From Nocardioides panacis (GTDB lineage Bacteria; Actinomycetota; Actinomycetes; Propionibacteriales; Nocardioidaceae), in assembly GCF_019039255.1 (NCBI RefSeq), contig NZ_CP077062.1:3286001-3350000 (forward strand): a stretch of DNA of 64,000 bases. Reading direction: 5' to 3'. The notes below the pieces were generated by a model that saw only the letters and a list, made by a program, of their open reading frames with translations, was not told the DNA's origin and searched no databases. A program made the translations under genes and the position numbers. Positions 8,404 through 15,869 of this stretch are shown one piece after another (the stretch's first letter is position 1; each line of letters opens with the position of its first letter).

Positions 8404-9426
8404 TCAGCCGGGCAGCGAGCAGCCGACCAGGGTGGGCTCGTTGACCAGCCACACCCCGAAGGCGTCGTGCACGCCGCGCCGGACCTCGCCGGCCAGCGCC
8501 AGCAGGTCCTCGGTGCGGGCACTCCCCCGGTTGGTGAGCGCCAGCGTGTGCTTGGTGGACAGCGACACCCGGTCGTTGCCGTAGCCCTTGGTGAAGCCGG
8601 CGTGCTCGATCAGCCAGGCGGCACTGGTCTTGACGGTGCCGTCCGGCTGCTCCCACCGCGGCGCGCCCTCGGGCAGGGCCGTCCCGGGCGCCAGGAACGG
8701 GTTGGTGAAGAACGACCCGGCGCTCCAGGTGTCGTGGTCCCCGTCGGCGAGCACCATGCCCTTGCCGCGACGCAGGCCGAGGACCGCCTCGCGCACCGCC
8801 GCCAGCGGGGCCCGGGCGCCCACCTCGACCCCGAGGGTGCGGGCCAGCTCGGCGTAGCGCACCGGCGCGGAGAGGTCGCCGAGCCGGAGCTGGAAGGTCA
8901 CGTCGAGCACGACGTGCCGGTCCGGGTCCTGCTTGAACCGGCTGGTGCGGTAGCCGAAGCCGCAGTCGGCGGCCGCGAACGTGCGCTGCACCCGGTCCAC
9001 GCGGTCCCAGCAGCGCACCGACGCGACCGTGTCGGCGACCTCCTGGCCGTAGGCGCCGACGTTCTGCACCGGGGTGGCCCCGACGCTGCCGGGGATGCCC
9101 GAGAGCGCCTCCACGCCGACCCAGCCCTCGCGCACCGCACGCTCTACGAACGGGTCCCAGGGCTCGCCGGCCGCGACGGTCACCATCGCCCCGCCGCACA
9201 GGTCGCCCGCCGCGGTCACGCCGCGGGTCGCGACGTGCACGACGGTGCCGTCGAAGCCGCCGTCGCCGACCACGAGGTTGCTGCCGCCCGCGACGAGCAG
9301 CACCGGCGTGCCGGCCTCGTCCCCGCGGCGTACGGCGGCCAGCAGCTCGTCCTCGGTGGTCGCACGCACCAGCTCGCGGGCGGGTCCCCCGAGCCGCAGG
9401 GTGGTCAGGCCGGACAGGTCAGACAC
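8404..9426 (-). CDS. murB: UDP-N-acetylenolpyruvoylglucosamine reductase MurB
   Basis: Reduces UDP-GlcNAc-enolpyruvate to UDP-N-acetylmuramate with NADPH and FAD, the second committed step of peptidoglycan synthesis in the cytoplasm. The 340-residue product has the FAD-binding N-terminus (TTLRLGGPARELV, LVAGGSNLVVGDGG), the central GIPGSVGATPVQNVGAYGQE, and the C-terminal AGSFFTNPF with catalytic Ser and AAWLIEHAGF. Its start overlaps the stop of the upstream dehydratase gene by 8 bp, so the two are probably translationally coupled. Confidence 0.96.
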   Translation of the reverse strand: MSDLSGLTTLRLGGPARELVRATTEDELLAAVRRGDEAGTPVLLVAGGSNLVVGDGGFDGTVVHVATRGVTAAGDLCGGAMVTVAAGEPWDPFVERAVREGWVGVEALSGIPGSVGATPVQNVGAYGQEVADTVASVRCWDRVDRVQRTFAAADCGFGYRTSRFKQDPDRHVVLDVTFQLRLGDLSAPVRYAELARTLGVEVGARAPLAAVREAVLGLRRGKGMVLADGDHDTWSAGSFFTNPFLAPGTALPEGAPRWEQPDGTVKTSAAWLIEHAGFTKGYGNDRVSLSTKHTLALTNRGSARTEDLLALAGEVRRGVHDAFGVWLVNEPTLVGCSLPG

Positions 9427-9835
9427 CCAGGACTGCCTTCGGCATGCCGAGCACCTTCTGGTCCCCGCAGGTGACCTCCAGGGCGATCTGCACGCCCTCG
9501 TCGGTGACGTTCTTGACGGTGCCGCGCACGACCACCTCGACGCCGTGCTCGTCGTCGGGCACCACGACGGGCTTGGTGAACTTGCAGCCGAGCTCGCGGA
9601 CCCGGCCGGGGCCGCCGGCCCAGGTGTCCAGGGCCCGCGCCGCGAGGGCGAGGGTGTACATCCCGTGGGCGATGACGCCGGGCAGGCCGACCGAGGTGGC
9701 CACCCGGTCCGACCAGTGGATCGGGTTGCGGTCGCCGCTGGCGCCGGCGTAGCGGACCAGGTCGGCGCGGGTCACGGTGTAGGTCTGGGCCGGCAGCTCG
9801 GTGCCGGTCTCGAGGCCGGCCAGGGGGGTGCTCAT
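9419..9835 (-). CDS. MaoC family dehydratase, HadB type
   Basis: A hot-dog-fold hydratase. In mycobacteria HadB with HadA forms the (3R)-hydroxyacyl-ACP dehydratase of FAS-II. The 138-residue product carries the hydratase-2 motif YAGASGDRNPIHWSD near residues 30-44, with the catalytic Asp and His. I start at ATG 9835 (MSTPLAGLETG); it overlaps the stop of the upstream hadA-type gene by 4 bases. Order rpmG-hadA-hadB is conserved in actinobacteria. The substrate in an organism that may lack mycolic acids is uncertain. Confidence 0.88.
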   Translation of the reverse strand: MSTPLAGLETGTELPAQTYTVTRADLVRYAGASGDRNPIHWSDRVATSVGLPGVIAHGMYTLALAARALDTWAGGPGRVRELGCKFTKPVVVPDDEHGVEVVVRGTVKNVTDEGVQIALEVTCGDQKVLGMPKAVLGV

Positions 9836-10239
9836 GCGTCCTCCCCCCGGTGCATCAGCGTCGCGAAGGCGGTGCACACCGGCCGGCCCTCGGCGTCCAC
9901 GATCTCGCTGCGGGTGCCGATGATGTCGGCGCCGCTGATCTGCCGCAGCGTGTCGACGGTCAGCGTCGCGGTCAGCTCGTCGCCGGCGACCACCGGGCGG
10001 GTGTAGGTGAACCGCTGCTCGGCGTGCACCACGCGGTGCAGCGAGATGCCCACCGACGGGTCCTCCATCAGCGCGGTCATCGCCCCGAACGCCACGACGA
10101 TCGGGAACGTCGCGGGCGCCGCTCCTCCGTCGTACGTCGACCCGGTGGCGTGCGCGAACTCCACGAGGCGCTCGCGGGTGACGACGTACGGCTCGGTCGG
10201 CGGGAAGGTCCGCCCGGCCAGGGATGCCTCGACTGTCAT
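9832..10239 (-). CDS. MaoC-like N-terminal domain dehydratase, HadA/UPF0336 type
   Basis: The non-catalytic-type hot-dog partner of the HadB protein. The 135-residue product starts MTVEASLAGRTFPP and contains YVVTRERLVEFAHATG, FPIVVAFGAM and the AEQRFTYTRPVVAGDELTA segment typical of the FAS1-like dehydratase domain. ATG 10239 is chosen because upstream codons to 10263 show no family similarity. It overlaps hadB by 4 bases (ATGA), which suggests equal expression as a heterodimer. Confidence 0.87.
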   Translation of the reverse strand: MTVEASLAGRTFPPTEPYVVTRERLVEFAHATGSTYDGGAAPATFPIVVAFGAMTALMEDPSVGISLHRVVHAEQRFTYTRPVVAGDELTATLTVDTLRQISGADIIGTRSEIVDAEGRPVCTAFATLMHRGEDA

Positions 10240-10269
10240 GGCGGAGAATCTACTCGGCCCCACACGCGA

Positions 10270-10296
10270 AACGGCCCCGGGAGACCCGGGGCCGTT
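10270..10296 (-). terminator. Hairpin terminator downstream of rpmG
   Basis: A perfect 12-bp stem, AACGGCCCCGGG with its complement, has a 3-base loop. It lies 25 bases after the rpmG stop on the minus strand and is followed by TTTCGCG rather than a long T tract. This GC-rich, U-poor form is usual for actinobacterial intrinsic terminators. Confidence 0.7.
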
Positions 10297-10320
10297 CGGC
10301 GAAGCGAGGGGAGAGACGCG

Positions 10321-10491
10321 TCAGCGCGTCTCGCGGTGCACGGTGTGCCTGCGGTCGCGGGGGCAGAACTTCTTCATCTCCATGCGGTCCGGGTCGTTGC
10401 GCCGGTTCTTCTTGGTGATGTAGTTGCGCTCCTTGCACTCCACGCAGGCCAAGGTGATCTTGGGGCGAACGTCTGAGCTCTTGCTGGCCAC
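10321..10491 (-). CDS. rpmG: 50S ribosomal protein L33
   Basis: A 56-residue large-subunit protein beginning at GTG 10491 ([19 protein letters not shown]) with the core [21 protein letters not shown]. The N-terminal zinc pair is present (CVEC, Cys16 and Cys19). The second pair is incomplete: the sequence reads F-C-P-R-D-R-R-H, so Asp replaces the usual fourth Cys. It may bind metal differently or be a partly zinc-free form. It follows tRNA-Thr and tRNA-Met on the same strand and ends in a hairpin. Confidence 0.93.
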   Translation of the reverse strand: MASKSSDVRPKITLACVECKERNYITKKNRRNDPDRMEMKKFCPRDRRHTVHRETR

Positions 10492-10595
10492 GGGACTGCC
10501 TCTACTTTCGGAACTACGGTCAATGCGTCTGACGACGTGCGGTACAAGTCTGCCCTACCACACCAGCGAACGTCGAACCCGGTCGGATCGTGCAG

Positions 10596-10669
10596 TAGCG
10601 GGGGCGGGGGTCGAACCCGCGACACCACGATTATGAGTCGTGTGCTCTAACCACCTGAGCTACCCCGCC
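10596..10669 (-). tRNA. tRNA-Met (CAT anticodon)
   Basis: A complete cloverleaf: acceptor GGCGGGG/CCCCGCT closes with a G-U pair, the D arm is AGCTCAGGTGGTTAGAGC, the anticodon stem CACGA/TCGTG carries loop CTCATAA, and the T arm is GCGGG/CCCGC. The discriminator is A. The G1-U72 pair and the synteny with tRNA-Thr and rpmG favour the elongator tRNA-Met over the initiator or the Ile-CAT form. Confidence 0.93.
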
Positions 10670-10678
10670 TCAGGAAAC

Positions 10679-10707
10679 GGACCCCCCACCCTCGCGGGTG
10701 GGGGTCC
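10679..10707. terminator. GC-rich hairpin between tRNA-Thr and tRNA-Met
   Basis: GGACCCCCCACCC pairs with GGGTGGGGGTCC across a 4-base loop with one bulged C. It sits between the two tRNA genes. It could end part of the tRNA-Thr transcripts or mark a processing point; no T tract follows. Confidence 0.4.
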
Positions 10708-10716
10708 ACAACCCAG

Positions 10717-10789
10717 AGCCCCTTTACGGAATCGAACCGTAGACCTTCTCCTTACCATGGAGACGCTCTGCCGACTGAGCTAAAGGGGC
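10717..10789 (-). tRNA. tRNA-Thr (GGT anticodon)
   Basis: The acceptor stem is GCCCCTT/AAGGGGC, the D arm AGCTCAGTCGGCAGAGC, the anticodon stem TCTCC/GGAGA with loop ATGGTAA, and the T loop TTCGATT. The discriminator is T. It is the first gene of the leftward tRNA-Thr, tRNA-Met, rpmG block. Confidence 0.95.
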
Positions 10790-10886
10790 AAGCAGCAAGG
10801 AAGGATACACACGCCGCGAGCCGATCATGAAATCGGTTCTCCGGCTGTGCTCCGGGCCACTCCCGCGGGGTCCGGCGGCCCCCGGC

Positions 10887-11678
10887 ATGATGGCCGGTGT
10901 GCAGCCCTTCTACGTCCCTGACGGCCCCGCCACGTTCACCTCCACGCCCTCCACGGCCGGCCCCTGGGGCCCGGACAGCCAGCACGGCGGGCCCCCGGCG
11001 GCGCTGCTGACCCGGGCGGTCGAGCGGCTCGAGCGGGCCGGCGCCGCACGCGTCGTGGGCCGGTTCACCCTGGAGCTGCTCGGGCCGGTGCCGGTCGGCC
11101 CGCTGCGCGTCGAGGCGTCCGTCGTGCGCCCCGGACGGACGGTGGAGATGTGCGAGGCGACGGCGTACGACGTGCGCCGCGACCGGCCCGTCGCCCGGGC
11201 CACCGCCTGGATGTTCCCGGCGCACGAGGACGGCCCCGTCCAGCAGGGCGAGCCGCGCCCGCACTCCCCCGCGGACGGCGTCCCCAAGCCGCCGCCGGAG
11301 TCCTGGTCCGGTGGCTACCTCGACGCCGTCGACTGGCGCTGGATCAGCGGCGCCGTCACCGAGCCGGGCCCGGGGGTGGTGTGGATGCGCCCGACGGTCG
11401 GGCTCGTCGAGGGTGAGCCGCTCGGCCCGGTGCAGCGGCTGATGGCCTGCGTGGACTCGGCCTCCGGCGTCTCGGCGGCGCTCGACCCCGCGGAGTGGAA
11501 CTTCCTGAACACCGAGCTGACCGTGCACGTGCTGCGCCCGCCCGTCGGGGAGTGGGTGTGCGTCGAGGCGGAGACCTCGCTGGGGTCCGGCAGCGTCGGC
11601 GTCGCCACCTCCCGGGTGTACGACGCCCAGGGCCTCGTCGCGAGGTCGGCGCAGGCGCTGCTGGTCGTGCGTCGCTGA
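10887..11678 (+). CDS. Thioesterase family protein (TesB-like, double hot-dog)
   Basis: Resembles actinobacterial acyl-CoA thioesterase-like proteins. The product is about 263 residues and can be read as two hot-dog units. The first has GPDSQHGGPPAALLTRAVER and the second has VQRLMACVDSASG and FLNTELTVHVLRPPVGEWVCVEA. The start is uncertain: ATG 10887, ATG 10890 and GTG 10899 lie close together after a GC-rich lead. The adjacent gene on the other strand converges 4 bp away. The physiological substrate cannot be read from the sequence. Confidence 0.75.
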   Translation: MMAGVQPFYVPDGPATFTSTPSTAGPWGPDSQHGGPPAALLTRAVERLERAGAARVVGRFTLELLGPVPVGPLRVEASVVRPGRTVEMCEATAYDVRRDRPVARATAWMFPAHEDGPVQQGEPRPHSPADGVPKPPPESWSGGYLDAVDWRWISGAVTEPGPGVVWMRPTVGLVEGEPLGPVQRLMACVDSASGVSAALDPAEWNFLNTELTVHVLRPPVGEWVCVEAETSLGSGSVGVATSRVYDAQGLVARSAQALLVVRR

Positions 11679-11682
11679 GGGC

Positions 11683-12366
11683 TCAGAAGGTCCAGGTGGC
11701 GACGAAGTAGCTGACCCCGAACGGGTCGTCGCGGTAGGTCATCTCCGCGACCGGCGTCGACCCGCCGGCCGCCGCGACCGCCCCGAGCAGCCGCAGGGCG
11801 GTGCTGCCGCCCACCATCAGCTCCGCGGCGAGGCCGGCGTCCAGGTCGCGCAGCGCGGCGGCGTCCCCGCCGGCCAGGGCTGCGGCGACCGCGTCGTCGA
11901 ACCCGAACGCCCGCTCGTCGAGGTACCCCGGGGCCTTCTCGCCGCGCCGCGCGCTGCCGTCGCCGAGCACCAGCAGCACCGTGCCGTCCGGTCGGTCGCC
12001 GAGCCGCTCGGCCAGGGCCGCCACCGGGTCGGGGCCGGCGTGCCACCTCGCCGCGACCAGCTCGACGGGGCCGTCCCAGCCGGCCTCCTCGAGCAGCCTC
12101 CGGCCGACCCCGAGGGACGCCGGCAGCCCGGGGCGGGTCGGGTGCGTGCCTGTCGTGCCGAAGCGGCGGACGTCGACGGGGAGGTCCGCGGACCAGTCGC
12201 CGGCCTCGTCGTGGCCGCCGACGACGACCACCGCGGAGGCGCCGGCCACCGCGGCCTTCACCGCGCCGACCGCGGCCTCGCGGAGCGCCGCCACCGGGTC
12301 CTGGGCACCGCCGAGCTCCCGCAGCAGCAGCGGCGGGTGCGGCACCAGCACGGCGGCGGAGATCAC
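11683..12366 (-). CDS. Class III extradiol dioxygenase subunit B-like protein
   Basis: A 227-residue member of the DODA/LigB-like fold seen in actinobacteria. The N-terminus MISAAVLVPHPPLLLRELGG has the His pattern of the metal site; VVVVGGHDEAG, LVLGDGSARRGEKAPGYLDERA and a central ALRDLDAGLAAEL segment follow. The complete set of extradiol iron ligands cannot be confirmed by eye, so ring-cleaving activity is not assured. It is followed by folP2 on the same strand after a gap of about 30 bp upstream, and converges with the thioesterase gene. Confidence 0.75.
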   Translation of the reverse strand: MISAAVLVPHPPLLLRELGGAQDPVAALREAAVGAVKAAVAGASAVVVVGGHDEAGDWSADLPVDVRRFGTTGTHPTRPGLPASLGVGRRLLEEAGWDGPVELVAARWHAGPDPVAALAERLGDRPDGTVLLVLGDGSARRGEKAPGYLDERAFGFDDAVAAALAGGDAAALRDLDAGLAAELMVGGSTALRLLGAVAAAGGSTPVAEMTYRDDPFGVSYFVATWTF

Positions 12367-12397
12367 AGGCCGACAGTAGCCGTGCGGCCGGCGGGGC

Positions 12398-13257
12398 TCA
12401 GGCGAGCCCGCGGACGACCCGGGACGGGGGGCGCGTGCCGCGGATGCTGGCGACCATGTCGAGCACCTGCCGGGTCGGGGCGACGTCGTGCACGCGGTAG
12501 ACCTGCGCGCCGTGCCAGGCGCTGACGGCGGTGGCCGCCAGGGTGCCGACCAGCCGCTCGTCGAGGCCGGCGTCGAGGGTCTCCCCCACGAAGTCCTTGT
12601 GGGACAGGGAGACCAGCACCGGCCAGCCGGTCGCGACCATCTCGTCCAGCCGCCGGGTGAGCTCGAGCGAGTGCCAGGTGTTCTTGTCGAAGTCGTGTGC
12701 CGGGTCGATCAGCACGCTCTCGCGGCCCACCCCGAGCGAGACGGCCCGCTCGGCGAGCGTGACCGTGTCCCGGATCGCGGCGGCCACCACGTCGTCGTAC
12801 GACGGGCGGTGCGGGGGGTGCGCGGGGTGGCGCCGTTGGTGTGCGTGCAGACGAGGGCCGCGCCGTGCTCGGCGGCCACCTCGGCCAGCGCCGGGTCGAA
12901 CCCGCCCCACGCGTCGTTCAGCAGGTCGGCGCCGACCCGGCAGACCTCGCGGCCGACCTCGGCCCGCCAGGTGTCCACGCTGATCACCACGTCGGGGTGC
13001 TCCTCGCGCACGGCGGCCACGAACGGCACCGTGCGCCGGATCTCCTCCGCGACGTCGACGACCTCGCCGGGCCCGGCTTTCACCCCGCCGATGTCGACGA
13101 TCTCGGCGCCCTCGGCGACCACCGCCCGCACCCGCTCGAGCGCCTTGTCCTCGGCGTAGGTCGCACCGCGGTCGTAGAACGAGTCGCGCGTCCGGTTGAC
13201 GATCGCCATCACCAGCAGGTCGGTGTCCGCGAAGGTCCGGTGTCCGAGCGTCAGCAC
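12398..13257 (-). CDS. folP2: Dihydropteroate synthase paralogue, FolP2 type (apparent frameshift)
   Basis: The sequence matches the actinobacterial FolP2 group more than the folate-making FolP1. It has MAIVNRTRDSFYDRG where FolP1 has a MGVLNVTPDSF-type motif, plus IVDIGGVKAGPGE, SVDTWRAEVGREVC and LIDPAHDFDKNTWHSLEL. M. tuberculosis FolP2 (Rv1207) is reported to lack dihydropteroate synthase activity. The frame breaks in a run of six G at 12813-12818: THTNGATPRT lies in one frame and PPHRPSYDDVVAA in the next. Adding one base restores a 286-residue protein. GTG 13257 is the start. Confidence 0.85.
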
Positions 13258-13369
13258 GCTGGCGAGGCTACCCGGGTCGGGCTAGTCAGAAGGGATCACG
13301 ACAGACCGCGACCGGTCGGGCGATCCTGACCTCGGGGGTCCGGGCGTGCTGCCCGAGAGGAGCGGAGCC

Positions 13370-13825
13370 ATGAGATCGGTCTACCGGGTGCTGGCGTTCG
13401 TCGTCGCAGCCGAGGTGGTCGTGCAGGCCGCGGCCATCGCGTTCGCGGTCTACGGCCTGGGCAAGTGGGTCGACGACGGCGGCAGGCTCGACAAGGCGCT
13501 GCTGGCGCGCGAGGACAGCGCCGTCGGCGGGGCGGCCGGCTTCGCGGTCCACGGGGCGAACGGGACGATGCTGGTGCCGCTGGTGGCGCTCGTCCTGCTC
13601 GTGGTGTCCTTCTTCGCCGGGGTGCCCGGCGGGGTGAGGTGGGCCGGCGTCGTCTTCGCCCTGGTGGTGGTCCAGGCGGCGCTGGGCTTCCTCGGGCAGG
13701 GCGTGCCGGCGCTCGGTGCCCTGCACGGCGCCAACGCGCTGGTGCTGTTCGGTGTCGCGGTGATGGCCGGGAAGCGGGTCGGCTCGACGACGGTGCCCGA
13801 GCAGCTCGGCGCCACGCGCGGCTGA
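13370..13825 (+). CDS. Small four-helix membrane protein
   Basis: A 151-residue integral membrane protein with about four hydrophobic helices: VYRVLAFVVAAEVVVQAAAI, MLVPLVALVLLVVSFFAGV, WAGVVFALVVVQAALGFL and ALVLFGVAVMAG. GANG and LHGAN occur in the two halves, which hints at an internal duplication (residue pairs with His near the membrane). It resembles actinobacterial DUF6220-type proteins, but I am not sure. ATG 13370 follows a good site, GAGAGGAG. It is a lone gene between folP2 and the flavin oxidoreductase pair. Confidence 0.7.
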   Translation: MRSVYRVLAFVVAAEVVVQAAAIAFAVYGLGKWVDDGGRLDKALLAREDSAVGGAAGFAVHGANGTMLVPLVALVLLVVSFFAGVPGGVRWAGVVFALVVVQAALGFLGQGVPALGALHGANALVLFGVAVMAGKRVGSTTVPEQLGATRG

Positions 13826-14031
13826 GGGCGATCGCCGCCACCGAGGCCTCCGCGGGGGTGCTCCTCCTGGCCGAACCGTTCCGTCCCGCGGGACGCGACG
13901 AAGGTCTGCACGCGCCCGTCCGCCAGGGTGCGGCACCGGGACATCCGTCCCCACCTATCTCCCTCCCGGGGACCGCGCCAAACCAGCCGGGAATGCGGGG
14001 GCGGGTCCGTCGGTTGTGAGATGTAGTTGAA

Positions 14032-14043
14032 TCTTGAACAAGA
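14032..14043 (+). promoter_or_regulatory. Palindrome upstream of the LLM oxidoreductase gene
   Basis: TCTTGAACAAGA is a perfect 5-bp inverted repeat with a 2-base centre. It lies 18 bp before ATG 14062 within the AT-richer stretch AGTTGAATCTTGAACAAGAC. Position and form suit a regulator (for example MarR type) covering the promoter. No regulator gene is adjacent, so this is speculative. Confidence 0.35.
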
Positions 14044-14061
14044 CTAGGTCGGGAGCACGAC

Positions 14062-15156
14062 ATGCAGTTCGGCATCTTCACCGTCGGGGACGTCACCACG
14101 GACCCCACCACCGGCGCCACCCCCAGCGAGCACGAGCGCATCAAGGCCACCATCGCGATCGCGAAGAAGGCCGAGGAGGTCGGGCTGGACGTGTTCGCCA
14201 CGGGTGAGCACCACAACCCGCCGTTCGTCCCGTCCGCGCCCACGACCACGCTGGCCTACATCGCCGCGCAGACCGAGCGGCTGCTGCTGTCGACCGCGAC
14301 CACGCTGATCACCACGACCGACCCGGTGCGGATCGCCGAGGACTACGCGACCCTGCAGCACCTCTCGGACGGCCGCGTCGACCTGATGATGGGGCGCGGC
14401 AACACCGGCCCGGTCTACCCGTGGTTCGGCAAGGACATCCGCGACGGCATCCCGCTGGCCATCGAGAACTACCACCTGCTGCGCCGGCTCTGGCGCGAGG
14501 AGGTCGTGAGCTGGGAGGGGAAGTACCGCACCCCGCTGCAGGGCTTCACCGCGACGCCCCGTCCCCTCGACGACCTCCCACCGTTCGTCTGGCACGGCTC
14601 GATCCGCTCCCCCGAGATCGCCGAGCAGGCGGCGTACTACGGGGACGGGTTCTTCGCGAACCACATCTTCTGGCCGGCCTCGCACACCCGGCAGATGGTC
14701 GACCTCTACCGCCGCCGCTTCGAGCACTACGGGCACGGGTCCGCCGACCAGGCCATCGTCGGCCTCGGCGGCCAGGTGTTCATGCGCAAGAACAGCCAGG
14801 ACGCCGTCCGCGAGTTCCGGCCGTACTTCGACAACGCGCCGGTCTACGGCCACGGGCCGTCGCTGGAGGACTTCACCTCCCAGACGCCGCTGACCGTCGG
14901 CAGCCCGCAGGAGGTCATCGAGCGCACCCTCGGCTTCCGGGAGTACGCCGGGGACTACCAGCGCCAGCTGTTCCTGATGGACCACGCGGGGCTGCCCCTC
15001 ACGACCGTGCTGGAGCAGCTCGACATCCTCGGCGAGGAGGTCGTGCCCGTGCTGCGCAAGGAGTTCGCGGCGCTGCGCCCGGCGCACGTCCCGGACGCCC
15101 CCACCCACGCCTCGATGCTCGCCGCCCGCACCGCCACCCAGGAGGTCTCCGCATGA
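14062..15156 (+). CDS. LLM class flavin-dependent oxidoreductase
   Basis: A luciferase-like, FMNH2-dependent monooxygenase of about 364 residues. Signs are the TIM-barrel start MQFGIFTVGD, FATGEHHNPPF, RLLLSTATTLITTTDPVRIAEDYATL, the phosphate-binding DLMMGRGNTGPVYPWFG, and WHGSIRSPEIAEQAAYYGDG. Actinobacterial homologues are often paired with a CE1759-family FMN reductase, and here the next gene is one, overlapping by 4 bases (ATGA). Together they probably make a two-component monooxygenase; the substrate is unknown. GGGAG upstream of ATG 14062 is a suitable binding site. Confidence 0.88.
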   Translation: MQFGIFTVGDVTTDPTTGATPSEHERIKATIAIAKKAEEVGLDVFATGEHHNPPFVPSAPTTTLAYIAAQTERLLLSTATTLITTTDPVRIAEDYATLQHLSDGRVDLMMGRGNTGPVYPWFGKDIRDGIPLAIENYHLLRRLWREEVVSWEGKYRTPLQGFTATPRPLDDLPPFVWHGSIRSPEIAEQAAYYGDGFFANHIFWPASHTRQMVDLYRRRFEHYGHGSADQAIVGLGGQVFMRKNSQDAVREFRPYFDNAPVYGHGPSLEDFTSQTPLTVGSPQEVIERTLGFREYAGDYQRQLFLMDHAGLPLTTVLEQLDILGEEVVPVLRKEFAALRPAHVPDAPTHASMLAARTATQEVSA

Positions 15157-15773
15157 CCGGCCGCACGATCGTCGTGGTCACCGCAGGGCTGAGCCAGCCG
15201 TCGTCGTCGCGGCTGCTGGCCGACCAGCTCGCCACCGCGACCGACCGGGCCCTGCGCCTGGGCGGCGTCGAGGTCGACGTGGTGACCCTGGAGCTGCGCG
15301 ACCTCGCGCACGCGCTGACCGACCACCTGCTCACCGGGTTCCCGTCCGGCGCGCTGGCCGAGGCCCTGCGGGCGGTGCGCGACGCCGACGCCCTGATCGC
15401 CGTGACGCCGATCTTCAGCGCGTCGTACAGCGGGCTGTTCAAGACGTTCTTCGACGTCCTGGAGGACGGCACCCTCGAGGGCAAGCCGGTGCTGCTCGGC
15501 GCCACCGCCGGCACCGCCCGGCACTCGCTGGCCCTGGAGTTCGCGGCCCGCCCGCTGCTCGCCTACCTGCGCGCCGACGTCGTGCCGACCGCCGTGTTCG
15601 CGGCCAGCGAGGACTTCGGGTCGACCGGGCCCGGCGGCGGGCTGTCCGAGCGGGTCGAGCGGGCCGGGCGCGAGCTGGCCGACCGGGTGCTGGGCCGGCA
15701 GCCCGGCACGCGCGTCGACCCGTTCACGAACCCCACGCCGTTCGCGGACCTGCTCGGCCCCCACGCCGGTTGA
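15153..15773 (+). CDS. NAD(P)H-dependent FMN reductase, CE1759 family
   Basis: Flavodoxin-fold reductase expected to supply reduced FMN to the oxidoreductase encoded just upstream. The 206-residue product has VVVTAGLSQPSSSRLLADQL (flavin phosphate loop), AVTPIFSASYSGLFKTFFDVL and LLGATAGTARHSL. It overlaps the upstream gene by ATGA, a strong sign of coupled translation. Confidence 0.88.
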   Translation: MTGRTIVVVTAGLSQPSSSRLLADQLATATDRALRLGGVEVDVVTLELRDLAHALTDHLLTGFPSGALAEALRAVRDADALIAVTPIFSASYSGLFKTFFDVLEDGTLEGKPVLLGATAGTARHSLALEFAARPLLAYLRADVVPTAVFAASEDFGSTGPGGGLSERVERAGRELADRVLGRQPGTRVDPFTNPTPFADLLGPHAG

Positions 15774-15869
15774 GGTGCGGGCACGGCGCGGTCCTGACCG
15801 CCCCGGGTTTCCCGCACGCCCGTCGAGGTACTGCCCCACTGACGACGAATCGACCCTGGAAGGGGACGC

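Noticed and set aside
10827-10886. Upstream ATG 10827 for the thioesterase gene
   Set aside because: The added residues show no family similarity and begin only 37 bp from the tRNA-Thr 5' end, where the tRNA promoter should be.
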